Assembly: GCF_015704895.1 (NCBI RefSeq)
Contig: NZ_JADQWB010000002.1
Coordinates: 62,001 to 126,000 of the forward strand
Source of the DNA: Agrobacterium leguminum
Lineage (GTDB): Bacteria; Pseudomonadota; Alphaproteobacteria; Rhizobiales; Rhizobiaceae
Length of the DNA: 64,000 nucleotides
Direction: 5' to 3'
The notes beneath the pieces are model-generated. The model was given only the letters and a program-made list of their open reading frames with translations, was not told the DNA's origin and ran no database searches. Of the stretch, positions 1-10,127 are shown piece after piece. How positions within the stretch are numbered: position 1 is the first letter of the stretch; each line of letters begins with the position of its first letter. A program made the translations under genes and the position numbers.

Positions 1-367
1 GCGCTTCATGACCATGGCGGAAGGCACGCTCGATGCCGGTTTTCAGAAGCTTTCGCCGCATATCGACATGGCCTCGCGGACGCTTGGGCGCAACCGGGCG
101 CAGACGCTGTTCAAGGTGCTGTTGCCCAACATGCGGCCCGCGGCGCTGACCGCCTTTCTGCTCGTCCTGATCGAATCCATGAAGGAACTTCCGGCCACGA
201 TCCTGCTCCGGCCCTTCGGTTTCAACACGCTGGCCACGCTGGTTTATGAGGATGCGTCGCGCTCAAGGGTGCAGGATGCGGCCGTGCCGGCGATCATCAT
301 CATCATTGCCGGGCTTATTCCCGTGCTGCTCGTCTCGAAATCGATGGATCATCCGGAAAACCGCTGA
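1..367 (+). CDS. ABC transporter permease, C-terminal part (iron/FbpB type)
   Basis: The reading frame is already open at the left edge and its start lies outside the window, so only about the last 121 residues are visible. They include a permease coupling segment (ASRTLGRNRAQTLFKVLLP) that contacts the ATPase, then two hydrophobic spans. The stretch KELPATILLRPFGFNTLATL is typical of FbpB/AfuB-type iron(III) import permeases of the inner membrane. The substrate is inferred from similarity only, since the binding protein and ATPase are not in view. A hairpin follows the stop after about 28 bases. Confidence 0.8.
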   Translation, partial: RFMTMAEGTLDAGFQKLSPHIDMASRTLGRNRAQTLFKVLLPNMRPAALTAFLLVLIESMKELPATILLRPFGFNTLATLVYEDASRSRVQDAAVPAIIIIIAGLIPVLLVSKSMDHPENR

Positions 368-677
368 ATGGCGCGGGCCTTTGCGGCAAAAAGAAAGGCG
401 GCCTTGCGGCCGCCTGGATGAGTTGTGCTTTTCAACGAGAGAAAGGGGGACAATCTCGCCAGATGGAAATTATCAGTCCCGGCTATCAAAAATTTGACGG
501 CCCTGCGTTGGGTTTACTTTCCGCCAACTCCTATTAACAAGCGGTTAAAACCAAAATCGATCAATTACCGACGAAAATTCCTATTCTGAGACCGTAAAGC
601 GCCGAAACTAAATTAACAGTTTCTACTTTTCTGGCGATTTCAACAGTAACGCGTAAAAATCGACGCAGGATATTCGA
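368..677. other. Intergenic region, no gene seen
   Basis: This is the space between the 3' ends of the plus-strand permease and the minus-strand potI. Apart from the hairpin at 396-415 it is AT-richer than its surroundings, and I see no open frame with a credible start and ribosome site. Confidence 0.5.
396..415 (+). terminator. Hairpin after the ABC permease gene
   Basis: A perfect 8-bp stem (AGGCGGCC / GGCCGCCT) with a 4-base loop lies 28 bases after the permease stop. It lacks a clean T-run, so it may be a weak terminator or an mRNA end stabiliser. Confidence 0.5.
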
Positions 678-1490
678 TCAGTTCCGCGCCGCCGCGTGTT
701 CGTCCCGCATCCGCTGCAATTCGGTGCGTTTGGAAGCGATGGAGGCGACAATCACGCCGATGGTGACAAGCCCGATCAGGATCGTGCAGATGGCGTTGAT
801 TTCCGGCGTCACGCCGAGACGAACCTGCGAATAGATCTTGATCGGCAGCGTGGTTGCGCCGGGGCCGGTGGCGAAGCTGGCGATCACCAGATCGTCGAGC
901 GACAGGGTGAAGGCCAGCATCCAGCCGGCAATGACGGCGGGGAAGATGAGCGGCAGGGTGATGCGGAAGAAGGTCTTGACCGGCGGGCAGCCGAGATCGA
1001 GCGCGGCTTCCTCTAGACTGCGATCGAAGGTCAGGAGCCGCGACTGCACGACGATCGCCACGTAACACATGGTGAAAGTCGTATGGGCGATAACCACCGT
1101 CCAGAAACCGCGATCCACTCCAACGGCCACGAAGAGCAGCAGCAGCGACAGGCCGGTAATCACTTCCGGCATGACGAGCGGTGCATAGATCATGCCCGAA
1201 AACAGCACCCGGCCCGGAAACCGCGCGAACCGCGTCAGCGACAGCGCCGCCAGCGTTCCGAGGATGGTGCCGATGGTGGCGCTGAGGATACCGACGCGCA
1301 GCGTCACCCAGGCCGCATCCATCAACCCCTGGTTAGACCACATGGAGCGGTACCATTGCAGCGAGAAACCGCCCCAGACGGTGACGAGCTTCGAGGCGTT
1401 GAAGGAATAAACGATCAGGATGATGATCGGGATATAAAGAAAGGCAAAACCGAGGGTGAGGACGGTGATGTCGAATTTTCCACGCTTCAT
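678..1490 (-). CDS. potI: Putrescine/spermidine ABC transporter permease PotI
   Basis: A 270-residue inner-membrane permease with about six hydrophobic segments. The cytoplasmic coupling (EAA) loop at about residues 160-180 contains EEAALDLGCPPVKTFF, typical of PotC/PotI subunits. It would form the translocation channel with PotH, driven by PotG and supplied by periplasmic PotF. It is the last gene of potF-G-H-I and starts 4 bases after the potH stop. The substrate is assigned at family level; other polyamines or gamma-aminobutyrate cannot be excluded. Confidence 0.9.
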   Translation of the reverse strand: MKRGKFDITVLTLGFAFLYIPIIILIVYSFNASKLVTVWGGFSLQWYRSMWSNQGLMDAAWVTLRVGILSATIGTILGTLAALSLTRFARFPGRVLFSGMIYAPLVMPEVITGLSLLLLFVAVGVDRGFWTVVIAHTTFTMCYVAIVVQSRLLTFDRSLEEAALDLGCPPVKTFFRITLPLIFPAVIAGWMLAFTLSLDDLVIASFATGPGATTLPIKIYSQVRLGVTPEINAICTILIGLVTIGVIVASIASKRTELQRMRDEHAAARN

Positions 1491-1494
1491 GGCC

Positions 1495-2403
1495 TCACCC
1501 CACCTTCTTCTGCTGGTTCTGGAAGATGGCGATGGGCACCACCAGCAACAGCAGTAGCAGCACGGCGACGGCGGAGGCCAAGGGCCAGTCGCGGTTGCCG
1601 AAGAATTCCGTCCACAGCGTCTTGCCGATCATCAACGTCTGGGCGCCGCCGAGCAGATCGGGGATGACGAATTCCCCTGTTATTGGAATGAAGCAGATCA
1701 TCGAGCCGGCCACGACGCCCGGCAGCGACAGCGGGAAGGTGATCTTCCAGAAGGCTTTCCATGGCGGGCAGCCGAGATCGGCCGCCGCTTCCAGCAGCGT
1801 ATTGTCGAGCTTTTCCAGCGCTGAATAGAGCGGCAGCACCATGAAGGGCAGATAGGAATAAACGATGCCGATGAAGATCGCCGTCTCGGTGCGGAAGATA
1901 TTGACCTGCTGGTCCGGCCCGAGAAAACCGAGCCATTGGAACAGCACAGTCAGCAGGCCTTCCGGCTTCAGAATGCCGATCCAGGCATAAACGCGGATCA
2001 GGAACGAGGTCCAGAACGGCAGGATCACCAGCATCACCAGCGTCGGGCGCACGGAAGACGGCGCGCGCGCCATGGCCAGCGCCATGGGATAACCGATCAA
2101 AAGAAGCAGGAAGGTGGAGATGAAGGCGATGCGCAGCGATGACAGATAGGCGTCGATGTAGAGCGGGTCTTCCGTCAGGAAGAGGTAATTTTCGAAATCC
2201 AGTTCGGAGAAGAACGCGCCGAGCTTCGAAAATCCCTCGAAGACCGGCGTATAGGGCGGCATGGAGATCGCCGTATCCGACAGCGAGATTTTGAAGATGA
2301 TGAAAAACGGTGCTGCGAAGAATAACAGCAGCCAGAAATAGGGAACCGCGACGACCAGCCAGCGCCAGGGGCTTTGCCGGTTTTCAGGAGTGGTGATCGC
2401 CAT
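1495..2403 (-). CDS. potH: Putrescine/spermidine ABC transporter permease PotH
   Basis: A 302-residue permease beginning MAITTPENRQ. The frame is open further upstream, but that part overlaps potG, and this ATG sits 11 bases after the potG stop. It has an N-terminal transmembrane helix (about 15-37), several later spans and an EAA loop near 203-222 (LLEAAADLGCPPWKAFW). It pairs with PotI to form the polyamine channel. Length and loop sequence are normal for PotB/PotH. Confidence 0.9.
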   Translation of the reverse strand: MAITTPENRQSPWRWLVVAVPYFWLLLFFAAPFFIIFKISLSDTAISMPPYTPVFEGFSKLGAFFSELDFENYLFLTEDPLYIDAYLSSLRIAFISTFLLLLIGYPMALAMARAPSSVRPTLVMLVILPFWTSFLIRVYAWIGILKPEGLLTVLFQWLGFLGPDQQVNIFRTETAIFIGIVYSYLPFMVLPLYSALEKLDNTLLEAAADLGCPPWKAFWKITFPLSLPGVVAGSMICFIPITGEFVIPDLLGGAQTLMIGKTLWTEFFGNRDWPLASAVAVLLLLLLVVPIAIFQNQQKKVG

Positions 2404-2414
2404 CGAAGCCTCCC

Positions 2415-3572
2415 TCAGCGCGTCAGGACGAGGCCGGAATCCGGCTTCCAGTTCAGCCACACCATATCGCCGAAGGTGATCGGGCGATCGACGAGACGCG
2501 AAACATTCGCCTGCGCGGCGCGAATGACGCGGCCATCGGCAAGCTTGACGATGAAGACGGAGAAGTCGCCGAGATAGCCGATATCCCAGACCTCGCCATA
2601 GGCAGAATTGACGCTGCTGTCGCCGGGCTGGTCGAGCGAGATGCGGACCTTTTCCGGGCGGATGGCGAAAGCCACCTGGCTGCCGGTCGCAGCGGCGCAT
2701 TCCTGCTCCACCGCCACCTTCAGCCCTTCGCAATCCAGCGTCACCAGACCGGGCTTGCCGATATCGGAAGCATTGGCGACGACATTGGCGTCGAAAATAT
2801 TGATATCGCCGATGAAATCCGCCACGTAGCGGCTGTTCGGCGCTTCATAGATCTCGGCCGGCGTCGCCACCTGCACGACATTGCCCTTGTCCATGACAGC
2901 GATGCGGTCCGAGACCGTCATCGCTTCTTCCTGATCGTGGGTGACGATGAGGAAGGTGAGACCGAGATTGGTCTGGATGTCCATCAGTTCGAATTGCGTT
3001 TCCTCGCGCAGCTTCTTGTCGAGCGCGCCGAGCGGTTCATCCAGCAGAAGCACCTTGGGCCGCTTGGCAAGCGAGCGGGCAAGCGCCACGCGCTGCCGCT
3101 GGCCGCCTGAAAGCTGGCTTGGCTTGCGCCTTGCAAATTCCGTGAGCTTGACGAGCCGCAGCATTTCTTCGACGCGAGCGGCGATATCCGCCTTGGGCAG
3201 ACCGTCCTGCTCCAGACCGAAAGCGACGTTCTTTTCCACCGACATATGCGGGAAAAGCGCGTAGGACTGGAACATCATGTTGGTGGGCCGCTTATAGGGC
3301 GGCACGCCGGAAATATCCTTGCCCTGCAGCAGGATGCGGCCTTCGGTCGGTTCCTCGAAACCGGCCAGCATGCGCATCAGCGTGGTCTTGCCGCAGCCGG
3401 AGGGACCGAGCAGTGAGAAGAATTCGCGTTCATAGATATCGAGCGTCAGATTGTTGACGGCGACGAAATCGCCAAAACGTTTGGTGACGTTTTCAAAGCG
3501 GATGAAGGGCACCGCATCGGGATTGTCCCAAGGGCTAAATTTGCGTTTGACCGGCCCCAGAGTTTTCGCCAT
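2415..3572 (-). CDS. potG: Polyamine ABC transporter ATP-binding protein PotG
   Basis: A 385-residue ATPase that powers import by PotHI. Walker A is GPSGCGKTT at about 56-64, the signature LSGGQ at 154-158, and Walker B VLLLDEP at 174-180, followed by the switch histidine in IVTHDQEEA. Residues from about 290 form the C-terminal TOBE region of the PotA/PotG family. It lies between potF and potH, with 165 bases separating it from potF, a gap that contains a strong hairpin. Confidence 0.93.
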   Translation of the reverse strand: MAKTLGPVKRKFSPWDNPDAVPFIRFENVTKRFGDFVAVNNLTLDIYEREFFSLLGPSGCGKTTLMRMLAGFEEPTEGRILLQGKDISGVPPYKRPTNMMFQSYALFPHMSVEKNVAFGLEQDGLPKADIAARVEEMLRLVKLTEFARRKPSQLSGGQRQRVALARSLAKRPKVLLLDEPLGALDKKLREETQFELMDIQTNLGLTFLIVTHDQEEAMTVSDRIAVMDKGNVVQVATPAEIYEAPNSRYVADFIGDINIFDANVVANASDIGKPGLVTLDCEGLKVAVEQECAAATGSQVAFAIRPEKVRISLDQPGDSSVNSAYGEVWDIGYLGDFSVFIVKLADGRVIRAAQANVSRLVDRPITFGDMVWLNWKPDSGLVLTR

Positions 3573-3657
3573 TCACCCTACCCTCAAATCCCGTTGGTCG
3601 TGTAGATTTGAGCATCGGATTTTCCGACTTTCGGTCCGATGCTTTGAGGCGGGCAGC

Positions 3658-3683
3658 GCCGGCAGGTAAAGGAACCTGCCGGC
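3658..3683 (-). promoter_or_regulatory. Intercistronic hairpin between potF and potG
   Basis: A perfect 10-bp inverted repeat (GCCGGCAGGT / ACCTGCCGGC, 6-base loop) lies 54 bases after the potF stop and 85 bases before potG. There is no T-run on the transcribed strand. In binding-protein-first operons such stems commonly leave more binding-protein mRNA than membrane-subunit mRNA; that role is inferred here. Confidence 0.6.
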
Positions 3684-3737
3684 AAAGGATCAGAGAAACA
3701 GGCCCGCCGGCCGTTCCTCAACCAGCGGGCGGAAGTG

Positions 3738-4835
3738 TCAGCTGCCGGTCTTTATCTGCGTCCAGACGCGGTTCAGGACGCGCTGTTCCTTAGGTCCGTA
3801 GGGCGAGATGGTGAAGAGCTTCTTCAGCGTCTCGGCATCGGGATAGACCGCCGGGTTCTTGGCGACGGACTCATCCATCAGCGCCTGCGAGGCGAGGTTG
3901 CCATTGGCATACTGAACATAGTTGGAGGCCTTGGCGATGACTTCCGGCCGCATCAGATAATTGATGAAGGCGTGGGCTTCCTCGACATTCTTGGCATCCG
4001 CCGGGATGGCAAGGTTGTCGAACCACATATAGGTGCCTTCCTTCGGAATGACGTAGTTCACCTCGACGCCGTTCTTGGCTTCCTCGGCACGGCTCTTCGC
4101 CTGCAGGATATCGCCCGACCAGCCGATGGTGATGCAGCTGTCGCCGTTCGCCAGTTCATCGATATAGGCGGAAGAGTTGAAGGTCTTCACATAGGGGCGG
4201 ATCTTCATGTAGACGTCGCCGCCCGCCTCGAGATCGGCGGTTTCCTTGCTATCCGGATTCTTGCCGAGATAGTTCATGGCGATGGCGAAGGTCTCGTCCG
4301 ACGCATCGAGAATATTGATGCCGCAGGATTTCAGCTTTTCGGCATTTTCCGGCTTGAAGAGAATATCCCAGCTGTCGACCGGAACATCGCCGAGCGCCGC
4401 CTTCACCTTGGCGACGTTGTAACCGATGCCGGTGGTGCCCCACATGTAGTTCACGGCATATTCGTTGCCGGGGTCGTATTTCGCCAGACGCTCGGAAACC
4501 TCGGGCCACATGTTCTTCAGATTCGGCAACTTGGACTTGTCGAGTTTCTGGAACACGCCGGCATTGATCTGGCGGGCGAGGAAGGGCCCGGTCGGCACCA
4601 CGACATCATAACCGGAGCTGCCGGCCAGAAGCTTGGTTTCCACAAGCTCGTTGCTGTCGAAAACGTCATAGACGACCTTGATGCCGGTTTCCTTGGTGAA
4701 ATCGGCAAGAATCGATTCGTCGATATAATCCGACCAGTTATAGACGTGGACGACCTTCTCCTGGGCCATTGCCGAGCCTGCTGCAACGAGCGCGGTGGTG
4801 AGAGCCAAGGTCAGGCGGAGAGAACGGTTTTTCAT
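3738..4835 (-). CDS. potF: Putrescine-binding periplasmic protein PotF
   Basis: A 365-residue periplasmic solute-binding protein. Residues 1-24 form a Sec signal peptide (KNRSLRL, hydrophobic core, cleavage near AMA-QE). The mature start KVVHVYNWSDYIDE is the hallmark of PotD/PotF proteins. The start chosen has AGGAG six bases upstream; the upstream extension looks non-coding. It is the first gene of the pot operon. A polyamine ligand is likely; putrescine is favoured because gamma-glutamylpolyamine genes lie about 7 kb away. Confidence 0.92.
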   Translation of the reverse strand: MKNRSLRLTLALTTALVAAGSAMAQEKVVHVYNWSDYIDESILADFTKETGIKVVYDVFDSNELVETKLLAGSSGYDVVVPTGPFLARQINAGVFQKLDKSKLPNLKNMWPEVSERLAKYDPGNEYAVNYMWGTTGIGYNVAKVKAALGDVPVDSWDILFKPENAEKLKSCGINILDASDETFAIAMNYLGKNPDSKETADLEAGGDVYMKIRPYVKTFNSSAYIDELANGDSCITIGWSGDILQAKSRAEEAKNGVEVNYVIPKEGTYMWFDNLAIPADAKNVEEAHAFINYLMRPEVIAKASNYVQYANGNLASQALMDESVAKNPAVYPDAETLKKLFTISPYGPKEQRVLNRVWTQIKTGS

Positions 4836-4987
4836 GATGTCTCCTGTTAACGCATCCTCACGATGGGAGCGTGATCCCCTTTTTTGGGAGAGACTAGAAA
4901 GGAAAACAAAAGGGAGCAAGCGGGAAATGTGCAGCACAGCATTTTCAACCAAATGTGTTCCGGCCACAAAAAAGCGAATGGAAACAC

Positions 4988-6403
4988 CTACTGGAAGTCG
5001 AAAACACTGAGGCCGGTCACCATTTCATCGAGCCCGAGCGGCCGCGTCAGCGGCGCTTCCGCCCGCGACAGACAGCCCTGCCTTTCGCACAGCCGACACG
5101 AAGGACCGACGGCGACGGGCGCAGCACCCGAGGCGGCCGGGCCATAGACGGTATCTGCGGCCTGGGCGAGATCGCAGCCGAGAAGCACGGCGGTGCGCCT
5201 CACCCTTTCGCCGAAACCCGCCTGCGGACCTTCCAGCGTGCGCGAAACGGTCAGGAAAGCGTCGCCATCCGGCATCTCCACCGCTTCCACCAGCACCTGT
5301 CCCGGCTGGGCAAAAGCGGCATGGATGTTGAGACGCGGACAGAGGCCGCCGAACCGCGCCCTTGGAAAACCGCTGGCCCCGGCAAGGCGGAAACGGTTGC
5401 CGGCATTGTCGATCTCCATCAGGAAAAACGGGATCGCCGCGGCTGACGGCCGTTGCAGGCTGACGAGGCGGTTGGCTGCCTGTTCGAAAGAAACGTTGAA
5501 GCGCGAGCGCAGGACATCAAGGTCATATCTGGCTCGCTGGGCGGCGCTGAGGAATGCGCCATAGGGCATCATCAACGCATGGGCGGCGTAGCGCGCCAGT
5601 TCGAAGCGGGCGATGCGCCTTGCCTCCTCCCCTTTCACGCCAAGCCCTTCAAGCTCCGTGCCGATTTCTTCGCGAAGCGCCAGAAGACAGGTCTCCATCG
5701 CCATTTCCCTGAGCTGGTCCGGTTGCGACAGGCGTTCGGATAAAAACAGCCGCATGGAATGGCGGTCGTAACGCCGCCTGAGGTTTGGCATGGCATGAAC
5801 CGGCAGGGTGCGGACCACGATGCCGTGGTTTTTCTGAAGCCATGCACGAAGGCCGGAGGCGAGATCGTCGCCCGCCGATAAGTGTTTGTGGAGTTCTTCC
5901 GCCGCCGCATCGATGGCATGGAAATAGGCCGGCCGGTTTTCAAAGACATGCCGCACCTCGTCAATCGGCAGGCGGGTGGAAGAGAGTGCCGTCTCATGCC
6001 CTTCCCGCGCCAGAAGATCGGAGAGGTCGGAAAGGCGCTGCGCCTGCTCCCTATAGGCCCGGTAAAGCTTGAGGACGCCGCTTGCCGCATTGGGCGCGGC
6101 ATCGGCCACCTCGATCAGCTCCTGCGGCGACGGCACCTCCCCCGCCAGCAACGGATCGGCGAAGACCTCGCGCAGCTGCCCGGCGGAACCGGCGCTTTCA
6201 CCCTGCAGGTCATCCAGATCGACCTTGTAAACGGAGGCAAGCTTCAAAAGCAGCTGCACCGTCAGCGGCCGCTGGTTGCGCTCGATGAGATTGAGATAGG
6301 ACGGCGAAATCGCCAGCGCCTCGGCCATGGCCGTCTGCGTCAGCGCGAGACCATTGCGAATGCGGCGCACGCGCGGGCCTGCAAAAATCTTGTTTTCCGA
6401 CAC
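4988..6403 (-). CDS. XRE-family short-chain acyl-CoA regulator (ScfR/RamB-like)
   Basis: A cytoplasmic transcription regulator of 471 residues if it starts at the GTG at 6403, which has GGGGAGG seven bases upstream. An ATG 19 codons earlier is possible but lacks such a site. Residues about 10-65 form a Cro/C1 helix-turn-helix (ALTQTAMAEALAISPSYLNLIE). The middle resembles the IrrE/DUF955-type region and the C-terminus the DUF2083 domain. A cysteine cluster (C-x2-C-x4-C at about 436-444) is near the end. The family includes RamB, which controls glyoxylate-cycle genes. It is divergent from aceA, so control of aceA and of itself is the likely role. Confidence 0.85.
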   Translation of the reverse strand: MSENKIFAGPRVRRIRNGLALTQTAMAEALAISPSYLNLIERNQRPLTVQLLLKLASVYKVDLDDLQGESAGSAGQLREVFADPLLAGEVPSPQELIEVADAAPNAASGVLKLYRAYREQAQRLSDLSDLLAREGHETALSSTRLPIDEVRHVFENRPAYFHAIDAAAEELHKHLSAGDDLASGLRAWLQKNHGIVVRTLPVHAMPNLRRRYDRHSMRLFLSERLSQPDQLREMAMETCLLALREEIGTELEGLGVKGEEARRIARFELARYAAHALMMPYGAFLSAAQRARYDLDVLRSRFNVSFEQAANRLVSLQRPSAAAIPFFLMEIDNAGNRFRLAGASGFPRARFGGLCPRLNIHAAFAQPGQVLVEAVEMPDGDAFLTVSRTLEGPQAGFGERVRRTAVLLGCDLAQAADTVYGPAASGAAPVAVGPSCRLCERQGCLSRAEAPLTRPLGLDEMVTGLSVFDFQ

Positions 6404-6430
6404 CGCCTCACCTCCCCGTGCCTGCGACTC

Positions 6431-6489
6431 ATACAAACCTGTTACAAACTCTGCGGGCAAAAGACTTTTACAAAATTTACAATTTTACA
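6431..6489. promoter_or_regulatory. TTACAAA repeats between the ScfR-like gene and aceA
   Basis: This AT-rich part of the divergent intergenic region carries TTACAAA at 6442-6448 and 6468-6474, followed by TTACAAT at 6477-6483 and TTAC at 6485-6488. The reverse complement TTTGTAA resembles the TTTGCAAA-like sites reported for RamB-type regulators. These are candidate operators for the adjacent regulator; binding is inferred only. Confidence 0.45.
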
Positions 6490-6658
6490 GCTCCCGCCTG
6501 TCATGCACACTACAGGATAACCTCTTTCAAGTCACTGTTTTTATGTTTGTTCTGGCACTCAAATCTCGAAAAATGTAAATGTAGTCACATCGAACGGCGC
6601 CACATGATGTTGAAGAGGGCCCGTTACGGAAACCGCATTTATCATGGGAGAGAGAAGT

Positions 6659-7948
<1,290 letters not shown>

Positions 7949-7960
7949 AATCGAAAAACT

Positions 7961-7984
7961 GCCCTTCCCGGTGACGGGAAGGGC
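7961..7984 (+). terminator. Hairpin after aceA
   Basis: A perfect 10-bp stem (GCCCTTCCCG / CGGGAAGGGC) with a GTGA loop lies 12 bases after the aceA stop. It has no T-run, so partial termination or mRNA protection between aceA and the next small gene is likely. Confidence 0.6.
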
Positions 7985-8032
7985 TTGCAAACCGGATCAA
8001 GAACCCCAACCAATAATGAGAGGAGAAATGCC

Positions 8033-8290
8033 ATGAATGCCCATAACCCCATCAAGACCCACGTCAAGGAACGCGCCGAGGAACAGTCCTCCGCCATGAC
8101 GCAGGATCAGCAGGCCGCCATCCGCATGCTGGCCAATGATCTGCACCGCCTCAACCAGGCCGTCATGAAAGCGGTTGAGGCCGGCGTTTCCGTCGAGCTG
8201 GTCCGCTCGGCCCGCCACCATGGCGGCGGCGGCAACTGGGGGGATCTGCTTATCCCCGTCATCGTCGCACAGGGGCGTGACGCCGCCTGA
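8033..8290 (+). CDS. Small conserved-looking protein downstream of aceA
   Basis: An 85-residue soluble, helix-rich protein of unknown function. AGGAGA lies 7 bases before this ATG, which is better placed than the upstream in-frame ATG. Residues about 22-62 form a predicted amphipathic helix (QQAAIRMLANDLHRLNQAVM), followed by a glycine/histidine-rich turn (HHGGGGNWGD). It sits 84 bases after aceA behind a hairpin, so it may be co-transcribed. No known domain is recognised. Confidence 0.7.
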   Translation: MNAHNPIKTHVKERAEEQSSAMTQDQQAAIRMLANDLHRLNQAVMKAVEAGVSVELVRSARHHGGGGNWGDLLIPVIVAQGRDAA

Positions 8291-8295
8291 AACGA

Positions 8296-8329
8296 AAGAC
8301 CGGAACATCATAATCGATGCTCCGGTCTT
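8296..8329. terminator. Bidirectional hairpin between convergent genes
   Basis: AAGACCGGAACATC pairs with GATGCTCCGGTCTT (14 positions, one mismatch). It lies between the 85-aa gene on the plus strand and the 117-aa gene on the minus strand, so it can end transcripts from both sides. Confidence 0.6.
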
Positions 8330-8355
8330 CAACGCAAACGTCAGAAGTGCCCGCC

Positions 8356-8709
8356 TCAGAAGCTCGCCGACACGGAAACGCCGATGCTTACATTGACGCC
8401 CATCGCCTCGACGTTACTCTGGAGTTGAGGCGCATAGGGAGCGAAGCAGGCAAGCTGCGTCAGGGGAATCGGGTTCAGAACGGCGGGAGATTCCCACGCC
8501 AAATGCATCGCCACGCCGCCCACGAGCTTTTCCCAGCCTGCGATCTTGGTGCCTGCGGCTGCCGGCGCAATTGCCGTGACAGATTGCGAAAGAGCATCGG
8601 CAACGACTGCCGCGAGACCCTTGCTGACCGCTGCATAAAAGAGCTTTGCTGCTTCTTCCGGCGTTCCTGCTGCGGACATCGCATTTACATATGATGCTGA
8701 AATTATCAT
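8356..8709 (-). CDS. Hypothetical protein, 117 residues
   Basis: Not recognised. It is a small alanine-rich protein (about 117 residues) with no clear membrane span. The N-terminal half looks helical (TPEEAAKLFYAAVSKGLAAV) and the last residues NVSIGVSVSASF look like a beta strand. GAGG precedes the ATG by 6 bases; a second ATG at codon 11 is possible. Its upstream region (8710-8820) is clearly AT-richer than the surroundings, which may mean a strong promoter or acquired DNA. Confidence 0.6.
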   Translation of the reverse strand: MIISASYVNAMSAAGTPEEAAKLFYAAVSKGLAAVVADALSQSVTAIAPAAAGTKIAGWEKLVGGVAMHLAWESPAVLNPIPLTQLACFAPYAPQLQSNVEAMGVNVSIGVSVSASF

Positions 8710-8821
8710 GGTGGCCTCAACCTAAAGGGGTTAAACTTACAAAAAGCAACCTATGGATATTTTGACGCACGCGCAACTATAAATTATTTAAAGTTATTTA
8801 TGCAACTAAAAGTAATTTCAC

Positions 8822-9694
8822 CTATGCGGGGCGGCTCTTGCGTCCGGCATATAGATCGGAATGGCTCTTGATCAGACGGGTCATCCGATCCGCCACCGCC
8901 CTGATATCGCGGCGGTGGCGATCGTCATTGTTCATGACGATCCATTGATTGTGGCGAAGGCTCTCCAGTTCTTCGCCTTCCCGAGCGAGCCGCGCATCCA
9001 CATCGCCCACGAAACAGGGAAGCACCGCGACCCCCGCCCCGGCCAGCACCAGATCGAGAAGCGCCGTCGGACGGTTCACCGTTACCACGATCTCGTTGTT
9101 ACGATTTTCATGCGGCCAGCGCAGATAGGTTGAAATGGCGTTTTCCTCCGCCACCGCCAGCCAGCGGTCGGCGACGGAAACGGCGGCGTTGCGCAGCCTG
9201 TAGGGCGCATAGGCCACCTCCCCCGTCCTGATGGCGGCAAGGTTCTTTTCCTGCGGCTCGAAAGCGCGGATGCCGATGTCGTTTTCACGATGGGCCAGAG
9301 ACGCCCTCTGTTCGGCAATGAAAAGGTCGATGCGGAAATCATCGCGGTCGGTGCAGATGGCGGAGAAATTTCCGGTCAGCAGCCAGGCGTTCCAGGTGCC
9401 GACGGCAATGCGCACGACAGACGAGGCCGACGACGCCTTCTGCCATCCCTCGATGTCCCTTGCCGCATTCTCCATCGCCTGAAGCCGGTCGAACAGCGTG
9501 CGGCCATCCGCCGTCAAGGCGTATCCCGTCTGGCTGCGCTGGAACAGCGCCTTGCCGATACGCTCCTCCAGCTCGACCATGCGCCGCCCCACCGTCGCGG
9601 GGCTCAAGCCCGTCAGCGCCGAAGCACCCGTCAGGCCGCCGCTACGTGACACATCGAGGAAAAGCTGATAGGAATCCCAGGTGACGTTTTTCAT
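8822..9694 (-). CDS. LysR-family transcriptional regulator
   Basis: A 290-residue DNA-binding regulator. Residues 5-65 form the LysR winged helix (SYQLFLDVSRSGGLTGASAL then SPATVGRRMVELEERIG). The remainder is a periplasmic-binding-protein-like effector domain ending in an LVLAGAGVAVLPCF motif, usual in the family. No target operon is evident: it is divergent from a doubtful small ORF and convergent toward nothing of known function. The ligand is unknown. Confidence 0.88.
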   Translation of the reverse strand: MKNVTWDSYQLFLDVSRSGGLTGASALTGLSPATVGRRMVELEERIGKALFQRSQTGYALTADGRTLFDRLQAMENAARDIEGWQKASSASSVVRIAVGTWNAWLLTGNFSAICTDRDDFRIDLFIAEQRASLAHRENDIGIRAFEPQEKNLAAIRTGEVAYAPYRLRNAAVSVADRWLAVAEENAISTYLRWPHENRNNEIVVTVNRPTALLDLVLAGAGVAVLPCFVGDVDARLAREGEELESLRHNQWIVMNNDDRHRRDIRAVADRMTRLIKSHSDLYAGRKSRPA

Positions 9695-9779
9695 GGGTGA
9701 AAAACGTAGCGCATTTTCTTGCGCAGATAAATCAAAAAACGGCGTGCATCATGGCCCTCCGCATTAGAAGGAGAGCGAC

Positions 9780-10127
9780 ATGCACGCGATTTTTGCAGCC
9801 CGCATTATCATCGAAAACCAGCAGCCGCGCACACGGCACGAAGCCATTCTGCAGGAAGAGAAATTTTATGCCGATATGGCCGAGGCATCTCAGCCGTGGC
9901 GGCTTTTCAGCGCGCTTATAAGCCGGCTTAGAGCAAAAAGCCGCAGATCAGTGAAAGAGGGCGATCAGGGCTGCCAGAGCACCGGCGGCGATGAGGCTCA
10001 GGCGAAAGGCCAGTTGTCGGCTCTCGCTTTCGACGTGGGCGATGGCAATGGCGCGAGGGCGGCGATGTGCAGATCTGTTCATGCGCGGGTTCCTGACGAA
10101 AAACTCAACCGACCCATGCCCTGTTAA
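9780..10127 (+). CDS. Possible small protein, 115 residues, doubtful
   Basis: The ATG follows AAGGAGAGCGAC, a strong ribosome site, and the first 55 residues look plausible (basic, amphipathic, ending in SALISRLRAKSRRSV). The last 60 residues overlap an opposite-strand frame encoding a hydrophobic helix and look like antisense translation. Either the gene ends early through a frameshift, or only the N-terminal half is meaningful. No family is recognised. Confidence 0.4.
   Translation: MHAIFAARIIIENQQPRTRHEAILQEEKFYADMAEASQPWRLFSALISRLRAKSRRSVKEGDQGCQSTGGDEAQAKGQLSALAFDVGDGNGARAAMCRSVHARVPDEKLNRPMPC

Noticed and set aside
3735..4850. Plus-strand 371-codon frame opposite potF
   Set aside because: It is the mirror of potF, with arginine/histidine/glycine-rich antisense composition and no ribosome site.
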